Part shown: positions 7,237-13,583 of the stretch, in pieces
How the letters are laid out: each line of letters opens with the position of its first letter
How positions within the stretch are numbered: position 1 is the first letter of the stretch
Source of the DNA: JABDPF01 sp036351575
GTDB taxonomy: Bacteria; Pseudomonadota; Gammaproteobacteria; Xanthomonadales; SZUA-36
Direction: 5' to 3'
Assembly (NCBI GenBank): GCA_036351575.1
Contig: JAZBPJ010000036.1
Coordinates: forward strand, 1 to 21,951
DNA: 21,951 nucleotides
Position numbers and translations under genes: made by a program
Notes under the pieces: model-generated
Database searches by the model: none
What the model was told of the DNA's origin: nothing
The model's input: only the letters and a program-made list of their open reading frames with translations

Positions 7237-8270
7237 TTTGCCGCCCCCCATTCGACGATGGCGCCGCCCCAGACATAACCGATGCCGGCGGCGATGATGG
7301 ACATGGTGTCACCCGGCCCGAGGCGGCCCTGCTCGATGCCGGCCTCGATATTGATGATCGCGTCCTGTTCGCCGATGTGGCCGATGTCGGAGATGTAGAC
7401 GCTCTGCTCCTCGCTGAGCCCGAGGTGCCCGAGCATCTCTCGGTGCGCCGAGGGCTTGACCAGGGACATGTTGAAAAAATCGATGTCGGAACGCGTGTAG
7501 GGTGTGCCGTCCGGTTTCTTGCCGGAGTTTTCCAGCGACTTGTCAACGCATTCCAGCCAATTGTCGATGGAGACCTCGCCGAGGCGGCCTTTCATCGCCT
7601 CGGGCTCGACCAGCCGGAACTTGAACCCGCCCTCTTTCACGACGTCGTCCGTGGGATGCTGCACCGTTCCGCTCGCCGGCACGATCACGTGCCGGCTCAT
7701 CAGGCCGTCGGCGATCAGGTGAATGCCCTTGACCTGGTTTTCCGGCCAGTCGCGTTTAACGACCATGGCGCCGGCGCCGGCGCCGATATTGAACAGGAAG
7801 GACGTGTTGACGTCGCTGAGGTCGATAAAGTGAGATATCGCGTAACCGCCGGCGATCAGCACCGTGTTGATTTCGGGATCATCCGCCATCAGGCTGCGGG
7901 CCAGTTTCATCGCGGCGATCGTGGTGACGCAGCGGGCGTGAATGTCCAGGCCCCAGGCTTTCTTCGCGCCAACCTCCCAGGCGATGTCGATGGCGGTCGT
8001 CCAAAGCAGGTATTCGCGCCATTCCTCGGTGGTGCTGAGCACCACGTCGATCTCCATCGGGTCGATGCCCGCCCTGTCGATCGCCTTGCGCGCGGCCCTC
8101 ACCGCCATCTCGTTCGGATGGACCGACGGGTCGGCCACGAACTTGCGCTCGATACCCAGCTTCTCCCGCACCACCCATTCCGGCATTCCGCTCTGCCGCG
8201 CGATTTCCTCGGCGGTCACATAGGTTTCCGGAAACCAGGTTCCGGTCGATACGATGCCCATTGTGGTCAT
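7233..8270 (-). CDS. KAS III-like (FabH-related) thiolase-superfamily enzyme with altered active site
   Basis: A 345-residue protein aligning over its length with FabH-type 3-oxoacyl-ACP synthase III. Cys114 (LDIHARC) matches the acyl-accepting cysteine. An ungapped comparison of the C-terminal half with E. coli FabH places Ser269-Leu-Val-Lys where FabH has HQAN, and Gly-His298-Ile-Gly where FabH has GNTS. Both partners of the normal Cys-His-Asn triad are therefore changed, with a new His at the Asn position. The C-terminal GIGYVWGGAIVEW is well conserved, so the fold is intact. It lies in an operon with a CoA ligase and hydrolases and with no ACP gene, so a CoA-linked condensation, acyl transfer or thiolytic cleavage is more likely than housekeeping fatty acid initiation. 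Its stop overlaps the ligase start. It starts 24 nt after the regulator. Confidence 0.85.
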   Translation of the reverse strand: MTTMGIVSTGTWFPETYVTAEEIARQSGMPEWVVREKLGIERKFVADPSVHPNEMAVRAARKAIDRAGIDPMEIDVVLSTTEEWREYLLWTTAIDIAWEVGAKKAWGLDIHARCVTTIAAMKLARSLMADDPEINTVLIAGGYAISHFIDLSDVNTSFLFNIGAGAGAMVVKRDWPENQVKGIHLIADGLMSRHVIVPASGTVQHPTDDVVKEGGFKFRLVEPEAMKGRLGEVSIDNWLECVDKSLENSGKKPDGTPYTRSDIDFFNMSLVKPSAHREMLGHLGLSEEQSVYISDIGHIGEQDAIINIEAGIEQGRLGPGDTMSIIAAGIGYVWGGAIVEWGAAK

Positions 8271-8294
8271 GTCTGTTCTCTTCTTCGGATTTTT

Positions 8295-8894
8295 TCAGCG
8301 AATTCCGCGCGCGATCAGGTCGGTCATGATGTCCGCAACCTCGGCCGGTGCCTTGCTTTCGTCCATGATGACGAAGCGCATGCCGAGAAAAACGGCGATG
8401 CCCATGATCGCCCACGACCAGGCCTCGTAATCGCCCTCGCGTATCTCCCCTTTCTCGGCCGCATCGCGAAGGTTGCGGCGATAGCCCCTGGCAAAACCCT
8501 CGTAGTGTTCACGGTAGGCGTCCGTGGCGAGGTACTCGGCCTCGGAGATGATCCGGTAGATACCCTTGTGCTGCCGCGCAAAATCGATGTAGGCCTCGAT
8601 ACCCAGCCGCTCGGCGGTAAGCCGGTCGGGGGCGCCCGCGACGCGTTCCTCGATCCACTCGTGTATGCGGTGGCTCATGTAGGTTACGAGCGATTGAAAA
8701 ATGACTTCCTTGCTGTCGAAATAGGTATAAAACGTGCCCAGGGCCACGCCGGCACGCAGCGTAATGCTGCTGATCGAAGCCTCGTGGAACCCTTTTTCAC
8801 CGAACTCCAGTTCCGCCGCGTCGAGAATTTTTCGACGGGTTTTGCGGCCCCGGTTCGTCTTGGGGCTTTTTTCTGAACTTGAAACTTGAACCAT
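8295..8894 (-). CDS. TetR family transcriptional regulator
   Basis: A 199-residue one-domain repressor. Residues 18-65 form the TetR N-terminal DNA-binding domain, with RRKILDAAELEFGEKGF and the helix-turn-helix ISSITLRAGVALGTFYTYFDSK. The rest (about 75-199) is the all-helical ligand-binding and dimerisation part. It is the first gene of the seven-gene minus-strand operon and faces the TonB-dependent receptor gene, so it probably controls both sides and responds to a substrate or CoA intermediate. An imperfect 16-bp palindrome overlaps its own start codon, which suggests autoregulation. No Shine-Dalgarno is visible before the ATG and the best promoter would start transcription next to it, so the message may be leaderless. 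No alternative start exists before the DNA-binding domain. Confidence 0.9.
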   Translation of the reverse strand: MVQVSSSEKSPKTNRGRKTRRKILDAAELEFGEKGFHEASISSITLRAGVALGTFYTYFDSKEVIFQSLVTYMSHRIHEWIEERVAGAPDRLTAERLGIEAYIDFARQHKGIYRIISEAEYLATDAYREHYEGFARGYRRNLRDAAEKGEIREGDYEAWSWAIMGIAVFLGMRFVIMDESKAPAEVADIMTDLIARGIR

Positions 8895-8901
8895 GTTTCA
8901 A
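8879..8901. promoter_or_regulatory. Putative TetR operator over the regulator start codon
   Basis: TTGAACCATGTTTCAA (8886-8901) is an imperfect palindrome with 7 of 8 base pairs matching its own complement. It overlaps a second arrangement, TTGAAAC (8879-8885), nine bases, then GTTTCAA (8895-8901), with perfect 7-bp arms. Palindromes of this size beside a divergent TetR gene are typical operators. Binding here would block the regulator's own start. I see no second copy near the receptor gene. Confidence 0.55.
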
Positions 8902-8931
8902 ATTGTTGCAGACTTTTCGAGTACTTATCAA
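8902..8931 (-). promoter_or_regulatory. Putative promoter of the tetR-led operon
   Basis: On the minus strand TTGATA (8931-8926) and AACAAT (8907-8902) are separated by 18 nt. The -10 box abuts the palindrome that ends at 8901. Transcription would begin within one or two bases of the ATG at 8894. The match is moderate and not unique, as the 122-nt divergent region also has to hold a receptor promoter, which I could not place. Confidence 0.35.
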
Positions 8932-9016
8932 GGTTCCTTTACCGGACCGCAGTAAAACAAAACGGCGATCCGACAGCGCAATACGATCAAGGGCACACTA
9001 AACGGAGATCACAAAC

Positions 9017-11269
9017 ATGACAGACACGATCCGCAAACGCAGCAGCAGCCAACCCCGGTTCGCAAGGAATGTGCTCTACACGGCGCTCAGCGCCGCCTTG
9101 CTGGCCACCGGAGCCGCTCCCGCGGCGTTCGCCCAGGCCAATGAAGACGAGGGCGATGAAATCCTGATGATCGAAGAAGTCATCGTCACGGCACAGCGAC
9201 GGGAACAGACCCTGCAGGAAGTGCCGATGTCGATCAGCGCATTCACGGGGGCGGACCTCGCCGCGCTGCAGGCCAATAACCTGGATTCGATCCAGGGCGC
9301 CGTACCCAACCTGAACCTGGTTCAGGGACGCGGTTACAGTTCCAACGTCAACGCCTTCATCCGCGGTGTCGGCCAACCCGACGCCCTGCAGAGTTTCGAT
9401 CCGGCGGTCGGCGTCTATATCGATGACGTGTACATTGCCCGCATCCAGGGCGCATTGTTCAAGCTGTACGACATCGAACGGATCGAGGTGCTGCGCGGCC
9501 CGCAGGGCACCCTCTACGGCAAGAACACCCCGGGCGGCGCCATTCGCCTGATCACGCGCACCCCCGGCCAGGATTTCGAAGCCGAGGCCGGCGCGCTGGT
9601 CGGAAACTACGGACGCTGGTCCGCGAAGGGATACCTGTCCGGCGCCGTTACCGACAACTTCGCCATGTCGCTCAGCGTACTGCGTGACCAGCGCGACGGT
9701 TTCGTCACCGACCCGCTGGACGGCCGCGAATACAACGACGCCGATACCACCGTGGCCCGCGTCAAGGGCAACTGGGACGTGTCCGACGACGTGAACGTCA
9801 CGTTCTCCGTGGACTACACCACCGAAGACACCCGGCTGACGCTTGGCCGCTCTGAAGTCCTGCTGTACAGCATCGACCTCGTCAACGGCATCGTGCCGAG
9901 AGCGCTTCCGCCGGTCGGTGAGTGGGATTTCAAAACCTCCACCTCGATGACCGACCGCCCGTCGCAGAAGCTCGACAACTACGGCGGCAACGTCACCGTT
10001 TCCTGGGACATCAGCGATGACCTGACCATGAAATCGATCACGGCCTACCGCAAGCTGGATTCCAAGGCCTACATCGATATCGACGCCACCACGCTGGAAC
10101 TCGGCGACGTCCTGGTCGACATCGACCAGAAACAGTTCAGCCAGGAATTCCAGTTCCTGGGCAGCATCGGCGACGACATCGACTGGGTTGGCGGGCTCTA
10201 CTACTTCCGTGAGCAGGTGCCCTCACACCAGGAAGCCTACGCGGACGACTTCCTGCTGTTCGGCGGTGTCCCGATTTCCTTCCTGCGCACCATCGACGAC
10301 GACCTCGACACCAAGAGCTACGCGGCATTCGGGCAAATCGACTGGCGCTTTGCCGACCAGTGGAGCCTGGGCTTCGGCCTGCGCTACACGCTGGAAGAGA
10401 AAGACTACTTCCGCACCACCAGTACGTTCAGCGACATCCTCGGCGTGGCCGACCCGGCCTTCGCGTTTACCGACTCGGACGACTGGAGCGCCTGGACCCC
10501 GAGCGTGACGCTCGATTACCAGATGACCGACCAGGTCCGCTTCTACGGCCGTATCGCCGAGGGCTTCAAGAGCGGCGGCTTCAACGGCCGCGCCAACAGC
10601 GCCGCGGACGTCAGTACCTTTGACCCGGAAACCGTCTGGAGCGCCGAAATCGGCGCCAAGACGGTCATGGACGGCGGCCGCTTCATGGCCAACTATGCCC
10701 TGTTCTACAGCAAGTACGACGACTTCCAGGCCCGCGTATCGGTCGGCGACGGTATCGATTTCCGCTTCCCCGTGCTGAACGCCGCGCGGCTTGACATCCA
10801 GGGCGCCGAGTTCGAGGCCACCTGGATTCCGATCGATCCGCTGTCTCTCTCGACGCAGATCGGTTACCTGGATTCGACCTACGGCGGTGGCGGTTTTACC
10901 GGCTCCGACGGCGTCGAGGACAAACCGGCCTTCTCGCCCGAGTGGACCATGCGCTTCGCGGGAACCTGGACCCAGAACCTGTCCAATGGCTCCAGCCTGA
11001 TGTTCACGGCGGCCGCCAACTACCGCGACGCCATGTGGCTGAGCGTGGAAAACACGCCGGCCCTGACCGAGGGCGACTACTGGCTGTTCGATGCCATGGT
11101 GAGCTGGGTCAGTGAAGACGACAAGTGGACCGTCAGCGGCGGCATGAAGAACATCACGGACGAGGTCTACCGGGTCGAGGGCCAGGAGTTCCGCAGTGTC
11201 GGCGGCATCCAGACAGCCTACTACGGCGCTCCGCAGACCTGGACGATCAGCGTCGATTACCGGTACTGA
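9017..11269 (+). CDS. TonB-dependent outer membrane receptor
   Basis: A 750-residue outer membrane protein that imports a large or scarce ligand using TonB energy. A signal peptide (1-39, ending AAFA) precedes the mature protein. A TonB box-like segment IEEVIVTAQRR lies at about 52-62. The plug domain (about 65-190) contains FIRGVGQ and IERIEVLRGPQGTLYGKNTPGGAI. The remainder is a beta-barrel rich in aromatic and acidic residues, ending with the typical terminal aromatic strand (TISVDYRY). It belongs to the general receptor type abundant in marine gammaproteobacteria and sphingomonads, whose ligands are often organic molecules rather than siderophores. GGAG at 9003-9006 precedes the ATG. It diverges from the TetR-controlled catabolic operon and is followed by transport genes, so it probably imports the operon's substrate. 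Confidence 0.93.
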   Translation: MTDTIRKRSSSQPRFARNVLYTALSAALLATGAAPAAFAQANEDEGDEILMIEEVIVTAQRREQTLQEVPMSISAFTGADLAALQANNLDSIQGAVPNLNLVQGRGYSSNVNAFIRGVGQPDALQSFDPAVGVYIDDVYIARIQGALFKLYDIERIEVLRGPQGTLYGKNTPGGAIRLITRTPGQDFEAEAGALVGNYGRWSAKGYLSGAVTDNFAMSLSVLRDQRDGFVTDPLDGREYNDADTTVARVKGNWDVSDDVNVTFSVDYTTEDTRLTLGRSEVLLYSIDLVNGIVPRALPPVGEWDFKTSTSMTDRPSQKLDNYGGNVTVSWDISDDLTMKSITAYRKLDSKAYIDIDATTLELGDVLVDIDQKQFSQEFQFLGSIGDDIDWVGGLYYFREQVPSHQEAYADDFLLFGGVPISFLRTIDDDLDTKSYAAFGQIDWRFADQWSLGFGLRYTLEEKDYFRTTSTFSDILGVADPAFAFTDSDDWSAWTPSVTLDYQMTDQVRFYGRIAEGFKSGGFNGRANSAADVSTFDPETVWSAEIGAKTVMDGGRFMANYALFYSKYDDFQARVSVGDGIDFRFPVLNAARLDIQGAEFEATWIPIDPLSLSTQIGYLDSTYGGGGFTGSDGVEDKPAFSPEWTMRFAGTWTQNLSNGSSLMFTAAANYRDAMWLSVENTPALTEGDYWLFDAMVSWVSEDDKWTVSGGMKNITDEVYRVEGQEFRSVGGIQTAYYGAPQTWTISVDYRY

Positions 11270-11313
11270 CCGGACCGGCGCGGTGGCCTGCCCCGCAACG
11301 GCGGTGCTGACAC

Positions 11314-11349
11314 CGGGCGCCCGGACCTCCACCGGGCGCCCGCTGTTTT
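11314..11349 (+). terminator. Terminator-like hairpin after the TonB receptor
   Basis: CGGGCGCCCGG (11314-11324), a 7-nt loop, and CCGGGCGCCCG (11332-11342) make a perfect 11-bp GC stem, followed by CTGTTTT. The T-run is short, so it may be a partial terminator that lowers expression of the downstream transporter genes relative to the receptor. Confidence 0.7.
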
Positions 11350-11364
11350 CCGGCGGATTTTTGC

Positions 11365-11814
11365 ATGATTGAAACCCTCCTCATCATTGCCAGCGGACTG
11401 CTCTGGATCCTGATGGTGACGCTCGCCGGCGCCGGGCACTGGCTTGCCGGACTTTATGTCCTGCTGGCGCTGCTGCTGGTCTACGCGGTGCTCGGCACTT
11501 CTCACCGGGGGCGCTTCGATCTGCGCCTGGTGCTGTTTCCGACCTCGGTCTGGCTGCTGAGCTGGGCGGGCGCATTCGCCCTGGGAGATTACTTCGCCAG
11601 GGCCTGGGGTGACGCCGTACCGGCCTTTACCGTGTTCGGATTCCATCCCTCTTTCGCCGCGATCATCGTGCTGTTCTGGATTTTTCCGACGCTGCTGATG
11701 GGGTTCGGCTTCGATTCCATGAGCGACCGCTGGCTGTCGCAAAAGCAGTGGGACGACTTCCTTGACCGGATCAACGAAGAAACCCGCGCGGACAAGGGTG
11801 ACGGTGAGGAATGA
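11365..11814 (+). CDS. Small four-helix membrane protein, probable partner of the adjacent symporter
   Basis: I do not recognise a named family. This 149-residue protein has four predicted membrane segments (about 3-22, 26-44, 53-76 and 94-115) and an acidic, charged cytoplasmic-looking C-terminal tail (116-149). Its stop overlaps the ATG of the sodium:solute symporter gene as ATGA (11811-11814), so the two are translationally coupled. Several symporters of this superfamily are encoded with small membrane proteins (for example YhdT beside PanF, or DUF485 proteins beside ActP), and this could be an analogous accessory subunit. It is longer than those, and I see no clear match to either. The start ATG has only a weak GGCGGA upstream. 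Confidence 0.75.
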   Translation: MIETLLIIASGLLWILMVTLAGAGHWLAGLYVLLALLLVYAVLGTSHRGRFDLRLVLFPTSVWLLSWAGAFALGDYFARAWGDAVPAFTVFGFHPSFAAIIVLFWIFPTLLMGFGFDSMSDRWLSQKQWDDFLDRINEETRADKGDGEE

Positions 11815-13316
11815 GTGACACCACCCGGTACCTGATCCTGGCCTCGTCGTTCGCCGTGCTCGCGATCTCCTTCCTGATCGGGCTGTGGGCGCGGCGCAAG
11901 GTGACCTCTCCCGAGGCGTTCATCGGCGGCGCCAAGATTTTCGGCCCGCTCACGGTGGGCCTGGCGACCATGGCCGCCGTGGGCAGCGCCTTCGCCGTTG
12001 TCGGAGTACCCGGGCTGGTGTTCAGCAGCGGCAACGCCATTCTCCTGTTCATGTTCGCCGCACCGGCCTTCGTGTTCGGCTACCTGGTCATCGGCAAGAA
12101 AGTGCGCGCGCTGTCGGAAATCGGCACGGTCGCCAGCCTCGGCGACCTGTCCGACCTGCGCTTCAACGGGCACCGCGGCATCAAGCTGCTGCTGTCCATC
12201 ATGCTGTTCCTCGGCTGCGCGATGTACCTGTCCGCGCAGGTCGAGGCCTGCGCCAAGCTTTTCGAGAACCTGTTCGACTGGAACGCCGTGGTCATCGCGG
12301 TGGTGATCTTCGCCATCCTGATCGCCTACACGGTGCTGAGCGGCGAGATCGGCGGCGTGCTCACCCAGGCCTTTCAGGGGCTGGTCATCGTGGTGGCGGG
12401 GTTCATCTTCACCGCTTCCTTTTTCTTCGTGACCGGCGGCTTCGGTCCGGTGCTGGAAGCCATCGCGGCATCGGAAAGCGGTCTCGACCCGTCGGCGCTG
12501 ACCGCCTGGGGCAGCCTGCCCGGCGCCTATTCCTTCGCCTGGATCCTGCTGCCGACGCTCGGCATCATGTGCCAGCCGCAGGTGCTGACCCGCATCACCA
12601 TGATGCGCACGCCGCGCGAGTTGCCGAAACTCTCGCTGTACGCCGTGGTGACCAACATGATCACCGGCCTGATGGTGCTGTCGATCGGCTACTGCGCCAT
12701 TTACCTCGCCGCGACCGGCACGGTGACCATCGACCACCCGGACAAGGCCGTGTTCAAGGTCGCGGACTACCTGGGCATCGTGGCCCAGATGTTCGTTTAC
12801 CCCGCCGTGCTGGCCGCCGCGCTGTCCACCTCCAGCCTGTTCCTGTCGCTGGCCGGCACCATCGTTTCACGCGATATGCCCGGGGCGCTGGGCATCACCA
12901 TCGAGCCCGCGCGGCAGGTCACGGTCTCCCGCATCGCAATGTCGGTCATGGGCATGGCGGCCATCGGCTTCGCGGCCCTGAGCGGCGACATGGTGGCCAT
13001 CCTCGGCACCTACGGCTTCGGCACGCTGGCGGCGGCCACCTTCCCGGTGTTCGTTATCAGCCTGCTGTGGAAAGGTGCGAACGGCAGGGGCGTCATGGCC
13101 GGCATGGTCACTGCCCTGGCGGCCACGCTCGGCGGCGTCGGAGTGGAACTGCTCAAGCGCTACGGCCTGTCGGACTTCGCCTGGCCGGGCAGCGTGCCCT
13201 GGTACGTTTTCGTGATGGCCGCCTCCGTCGTGGTGTCCATCGCGGCATCCCTGCTCTTTCGCGGTCGCGAAGCTGACCGCCTCGACCGGCGCGTGGCGCT
13301 GGCGCTGGATCTGTAG
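11811..13316 (+). CDS. Sodium:solute symporter (SSS family)
   Basis: A 501-residue inner membrane transporter with about 13 hydrophobic segments. Family features include GLATMAAVGSAF (50-61), YTVLSGEIGGVLTQAFQG (173-190) in the region where the family has its conserved gate motif, QPQVLTRI (255-262), and AAALSTSSLFLSLAGTIVSRD (335-355), which aligns with the Na2-site helix. Substrates of the family include monocarboxylates, proline, pantothenate and sugars. The sequence looks closest to the monocarboxylate or pantothenate-like branches, but I cannot settle this. In context it would carry the carboxylic acid released in the periplasm into the cytoplasm for CoA activation. It overlaps the small membrane protein gene upstream by 4 nt. 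No clear terminator follows. Confidence 0.9.
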   Translation: MSDTTRYLILASSFAVLAISFLIGLWARRKVTSPEAFIGGAKIFGPLTVGLATMAAVGSAFAVVGVPGLVFSSGNAILLFMFAAPAFVFGYLVIGKKVRALSEIGTVASLGDLSDLRFNGHRGIKLLLSIMLFLGCAMYLSAQVEACAKLFENLFDWNAVVIAVVIFAILIAYTVLSGEIGGVLTQAFQGLVIVVAGFIFTASFFFVTGGFGPVLEAIAASESGLDPSALTAWGSLPGAYSFAWILLPTLGIMCQPQVLTRITMMRTPRELPKLSLYAVVTNMITGLMVLSIGYCAIYLAATGTVTIDHPDKAVFKVADYLGIVAQMFVYPAVLAAALSTSSLFLSLAGTIVSRDMPGALGITIEPARQVTVSRIAMSVMGMAAIGFAALSGDMVAILGTYGFGTLAAATFPVFVISLLWKGANGRGVMAGMVTALAATLGGVGVELLKRYGLSDFAWPGSVPWYVFVMAASVVVSIAASLLFRGREADRLDRRVALALDL

Positions 13317-13489
13317 CCCGCTTCAACCCGCACTACGGCTACTGTTTTCAGTCCAGCCCTAACCCCGGACACACCTGTCCTCGGCCATCTTCCGGGATAC
13401 TGGTCCGTGTTCGGGCTGGCAACACCCCGGTCTGTTTCGTGACAAATCGGTTTCAATCGAGCGCGGCATCCGCCGCCTTATGACAAAAA
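13317..13489. other. Intergenic stretch with only a weak hairpin
   Basis: The 267-nt gap between the symporter and the next gene holds a weak stem, GTAGCC (13313-13318) with GGCTAC (13337-13342), followed by TGTTTT. This is the only candidate for ending the symporter transcript. Otherwise I see no gene or repeat before the regulatory array starting at 13490. Confidence 0.35.
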
Positions 13490-13518
13490 CTGTCACGGTT
13501 CGGTCACCTGATGATCAT
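13490..13518 (+). promoter_or_regulatory. PhoB-box-like array
   Basis: CTGTCAC (13490-13496), four bases, CGGTCAC (13501-13507), four bases, TGATCAT (13512-13518) are three 7-nt units in 11-nt register. PhoB boxes are tandem CTGTCAT-type 7-mers with 4-nt spacers. The first two units match well, and the third only in TCAT. The last unit ends exactly 10 nt before a -10 box, the same geometry as in E. coli phoA, where the box replaces the -35 element. Confidence 0.65.
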
Positions 13519-13528
13519 TTTAGAAGCC

Positions 13529-13534
13529 TATACT
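13529..13534 (+). promoter_or_regulatory. -10 box of the putative PhoB-dependent promoter
   Basis: TATACT matches the sigma-70 -10 consensus at five of six positions and lies 10 nt after the PhoB-box array. No -35 hexamer is present, as expected for an activator-dependent promoter. The leader to the ATG at 13584 would be about 43 nt and includes AGGAG at 13569-13573. Confidence 0.6.
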
Positions 13535-13583
13535 CGATCGTTGTTTTTCATACCAACCAGAACGACCCAGGAGACTTCAACAC

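Noticed and set aside
5905..7278. A 457-codon plus-strand frame opposite the acyl-CoA ligase
   Set aside because: Shadow of the ligase gene. It shows no recognisable motif, and the minus-strand frame has all adenylation motifs.
7188..8876. A 562-codon open frame on the plus strand across the KAS III-like and TetR genes
   Set aside because: It is antisense to two well-supported genes, spans their boundary and has His/Asp/Val-rich composition with no domain. Long antisense frames are expected with GC-rich third positions.
11885..13276. A 463-codon frame overlapping the symporter in another frame
   Set aside because: Arg/Gly/His-rich translation with no hydrophobic segments. The overlapping frame is a clear 13-helix transporter.
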